Source: Tubiluchus corallicola (Eukaryota; Priapulida; Priapulimorpha; Priapulimorphida; Tubiluchidae). From it: a stretch of 62,000 nucleotides of DNA. Shown here piece by piece: positions 59,729 through 62,000 of this stretch. The DNA lies in the NCBI GenBank assembly GCA_030141605.1, contig JAQGDQ010000045.1, positions 1 through 62,000 of the forward strand, given 5' to 3'. Below the pieces are notes generated by a model that searched no databases, had not been told where the DNA came from, and saw nothing but the letters and a program-made list of their open reading frames with translations. The translations under genes and the position numbers were made by a program. Positions within the stretch are counted from its first letter, which is position 1, and each line of letters opens with the position of its first letter.

Positions 59729-62000
59729 TAAATCAATACATGAAGCACTATGTAAAACAAATAGGAGATGCAGTATATGAGGATCAATTCTACCGAAGTA
59801 GAAGCTACAATCGCAAACGTATGTAACCTACATCATAAGCACTATTTATTATAATAGCTGTTACTGTTTCTCACAAGGCCTAGCCGCTTATTATACAGAA
59901 ATGTGTACACTTGTGTACTGAATACAGGTAACAGGGAATAGTGCAAGACACGAATTGATAACCTATAGTTTATAGCACATTAACACTTGCGTGAGAGGAT
60001 AAATTAGGTGTGTCATGCAACTGTAAGTAAGTGCAAACACGTGGTGCAGAAGTTTACAATATAGCGTGCTGCTCATTTATAATGCTCATCAAATAAACTA
60101 TTTGTTGGCGTCAATTAACCTGTTTACTGTATGGCTGTTTAATGAAATCCATTCGGACGCAATTAGCTCGTCCGGCAGGGTGTAATTTCAGCCAATATTT
60201 GTCATTAATGCGGTCGCCCGACTGGTCACTGCTGCAGTTGGAGAGAAAGCTCATAGTCATAGGGTCAACAACACGCTCTCAAGCTGGGCAGCTGCATTTT
60301 TCTGCAATCATAAATGAAGACCCCGAGAAACCCACACACGCACGCGCAATAACACGCATCAGATCCAGTAAACAACTAGGAAGGACTGACCAGCCACTAA
60401 TAACTATTAATCTGCACAGAAAGCAGGGCCGAAGCTCCCTTTCCTTATTAACAATAACGTTTAACTAAACAATCTCAGCATGGGTGGTATATATTGGCTA
60501 CAGTCGATCAATCGAAACTAAATATCACTACTGGCCAATGACCTATGCTCCCGTTCAAGTGATTAAATTATTTCCCATTAACTTGTAGGAGAACCTATGT
60601 AATATGCCGAGAGGTGGAGCAGTTATGGGTGTCCACACAGAGCAGTGCATATTATCAGTGCATATTATCATATTTGTTATCAGCTAGAATAGATCTGGCA
60701 ACCTAGTAGACTACGCCACTAGGGGAAGTTTTTGCTATCTAATCAGCCAATTTTACTAGTTTTTCTCAATTTTCGCCACAAGTTTTTAACATCTATACGC
60801 TTACTTCCTACTTCGCGCAAAACGTTTGTTTTCAGTAGCGTCTAGTAAGACAATGAGTAACAATTAAATTAACTTAAGCAATCTCTAGCACTGAATTTGA
60901 ATGAGTTCGATTGAAAAGAGCCAACAAAATGACGATGGAATCAATTCTTGGTAAAAAATGAGTACACAGAATCAGCACTTACATCGTAAATATATCGTAA
61001 ATAAATATAAAGAAACAGTATACTAACGAATGCTATAAGCGTACCAAAACACGTCTAACATCGCACAATGAAAAGTCCACTAGTGTAGTCATACAAAGTT
61101 ATAATATGGTTGCCAAAAAGGAACGATAACGTAAAAAATATACTATTATTCTTATGGCATTATGATTCTTATGATCTTATGAAGTCATAATACAGAAATT
61201 GACTTGTGAATAATGTCATAGAAATATTGTTATACAGTACTTCTACTGTACTGTCTCTTTTGAAACACCCTCTATATTTCAGAAAAAGTTACAACAAAAA
61301 AGCACTTCGTAAAGTATAGGATATATGCAGTTATGCACATTGATAGAGTGAAAGTGCCCTGGTAAAAGTGCTCATGACAAACTGTAATTGATGAACGAGT
61401 CACAGATATTTTCTCGAAAACCTTTTTTACGAGATAATCATAGTTTAGATGCAGTATAAAATCTCCAAGCTATGCAGACAGACTTTAAGTTGGTGTTATA
61501 ATCATAAGAAATTATTTCAAATTAGAATGTATGGTACCTGTAATTTCAAATGTTTTAAAAAATTTCCATCGATGGAGGATGTTAAGGCGTCCAAACTAGC
61601 GAAGATTCCTCTGTTGGTTCAGTGTCTGATAATTTTAACACGAAAGGTTTGCCTCGCCACAACCATTACCACAATCGTTAAGTAGCTAGATGTCTACTAT
61701 CCTATGACTGAGAAGAAAATTGAGAAGAATAAAAATCAATATTTAAATTTAAAGTTTCAACCATTTCAGAAACGCGCTTCTAATAATGTCCTTCAGACTT
61801 GAAGGGAGATTTGGTTGTTTAAAAAAACGTTTGTAGGTTGTATTTGTTTATAATGAATAATGAAATTTGAAAATCTTTTTATCGAGAAATATATAACGCT
61901 AATAATTTGAAACTTTTGGATCACATGTTTAAAAAATCCATTAATTAAACTAACGTAAATCTAATCACATTATAAATTTGAAGTACCTAGGAGTTAGGGT

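Larger units (their letters stand above)
56600..62000. other. Region without recognisable genes at the right edge
   Basis: If ataxin-1 has upstream non-coding exons, as in vertebrates, some may lie here. Open frames at 57772-57990, 60142-60468 and 61449-61685 resemble no known family. The repeats present are listed separately. Confidence 0.5.

Noticed and set aside
60142-60468. 108-codon plus-strand frame
   Set aside because: No recognisable family, no splice context and ordinary flanks; chance cannot be excluded.

Overview
The window is nuclear DNA of an animal. It is AT-rich, the genes are split by GT-AG introns from about 160 bases to over 11 kb, intergenic space is long, and there are many microsatellites and dispersed repeats. 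The four genes recognised are metazoan types: an SLC22-family transporter, the nucleoporin SEH1, the stimulatory G-protein alpha subunit (G-alpha-s) and an ataxin-1 with an AXH domain. The phylum cannot be fixed from sequence alone. The long introns and lack of vertebrate-type repeats suggest an invertebrate. No prokaryotic operon, CRISPR array or rRNA was seen.

Layout, left to right: (1) 154-396 minus, the first coding exon of an SLC22 carrier whose remainder lies off the left edge. (2) A divergent intergenic region, 397-4634, with a degenerate minisatellite, a CRE-like palindrome and a 140-base tandem duplication. (3) 4635-14090 plus, complete SEH1 in ten coding exons (374 aa); introns 4 and 5 hold two inverted copies of a repeat that bracket exon 5, and intron 4 also carries a near-identical copy of the start of exon 9. 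(4) 14091-18200, the convergent 3' region between SEH1 and G-alpha-s. (5) 18201-44348 minus, complete G-alpha-s in eleven coding exons (377 aa), plus a second, unrelated first coding exon at 45790-45967 that ends in the same splice phase and the same P-loop lead-in. (6) 45968-52914, mostly non-coding, with two short plus-strand coding-like stretches and presumably the ataxin-1 3' UTR. (7) 52915-55552 minus, the two exons carrying the C-terminal body of ataxin-1, split inside the AXH domain. A five-copy 49-base minisatellite sits just upstream, at 55832-56074. (8) 56100-62000, no recognisable gene.

The four genes do not form a pathway. SEH1 works in the nuclear pore and the GATOR2 complex, G-alpha-s couples receptors to adenylyl cyclase, ataxin-1 is a nuclear co-repressor, and the SLC22 protein is a plasma-membrane solute carrier. 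The most notable observation is the alternative first exon of G-alpha-s. It would replace the normal palmitoylated N-terminal helix with an unrelated acidic, cysteine-rich leader, an arrangement formally like the mammalian XL-alpha-s transcript. Next are the inverted repeats around SEH1 exon 5, which could favour a circular RNA, and the recent internal duplication of part of SEH1 exon 9.
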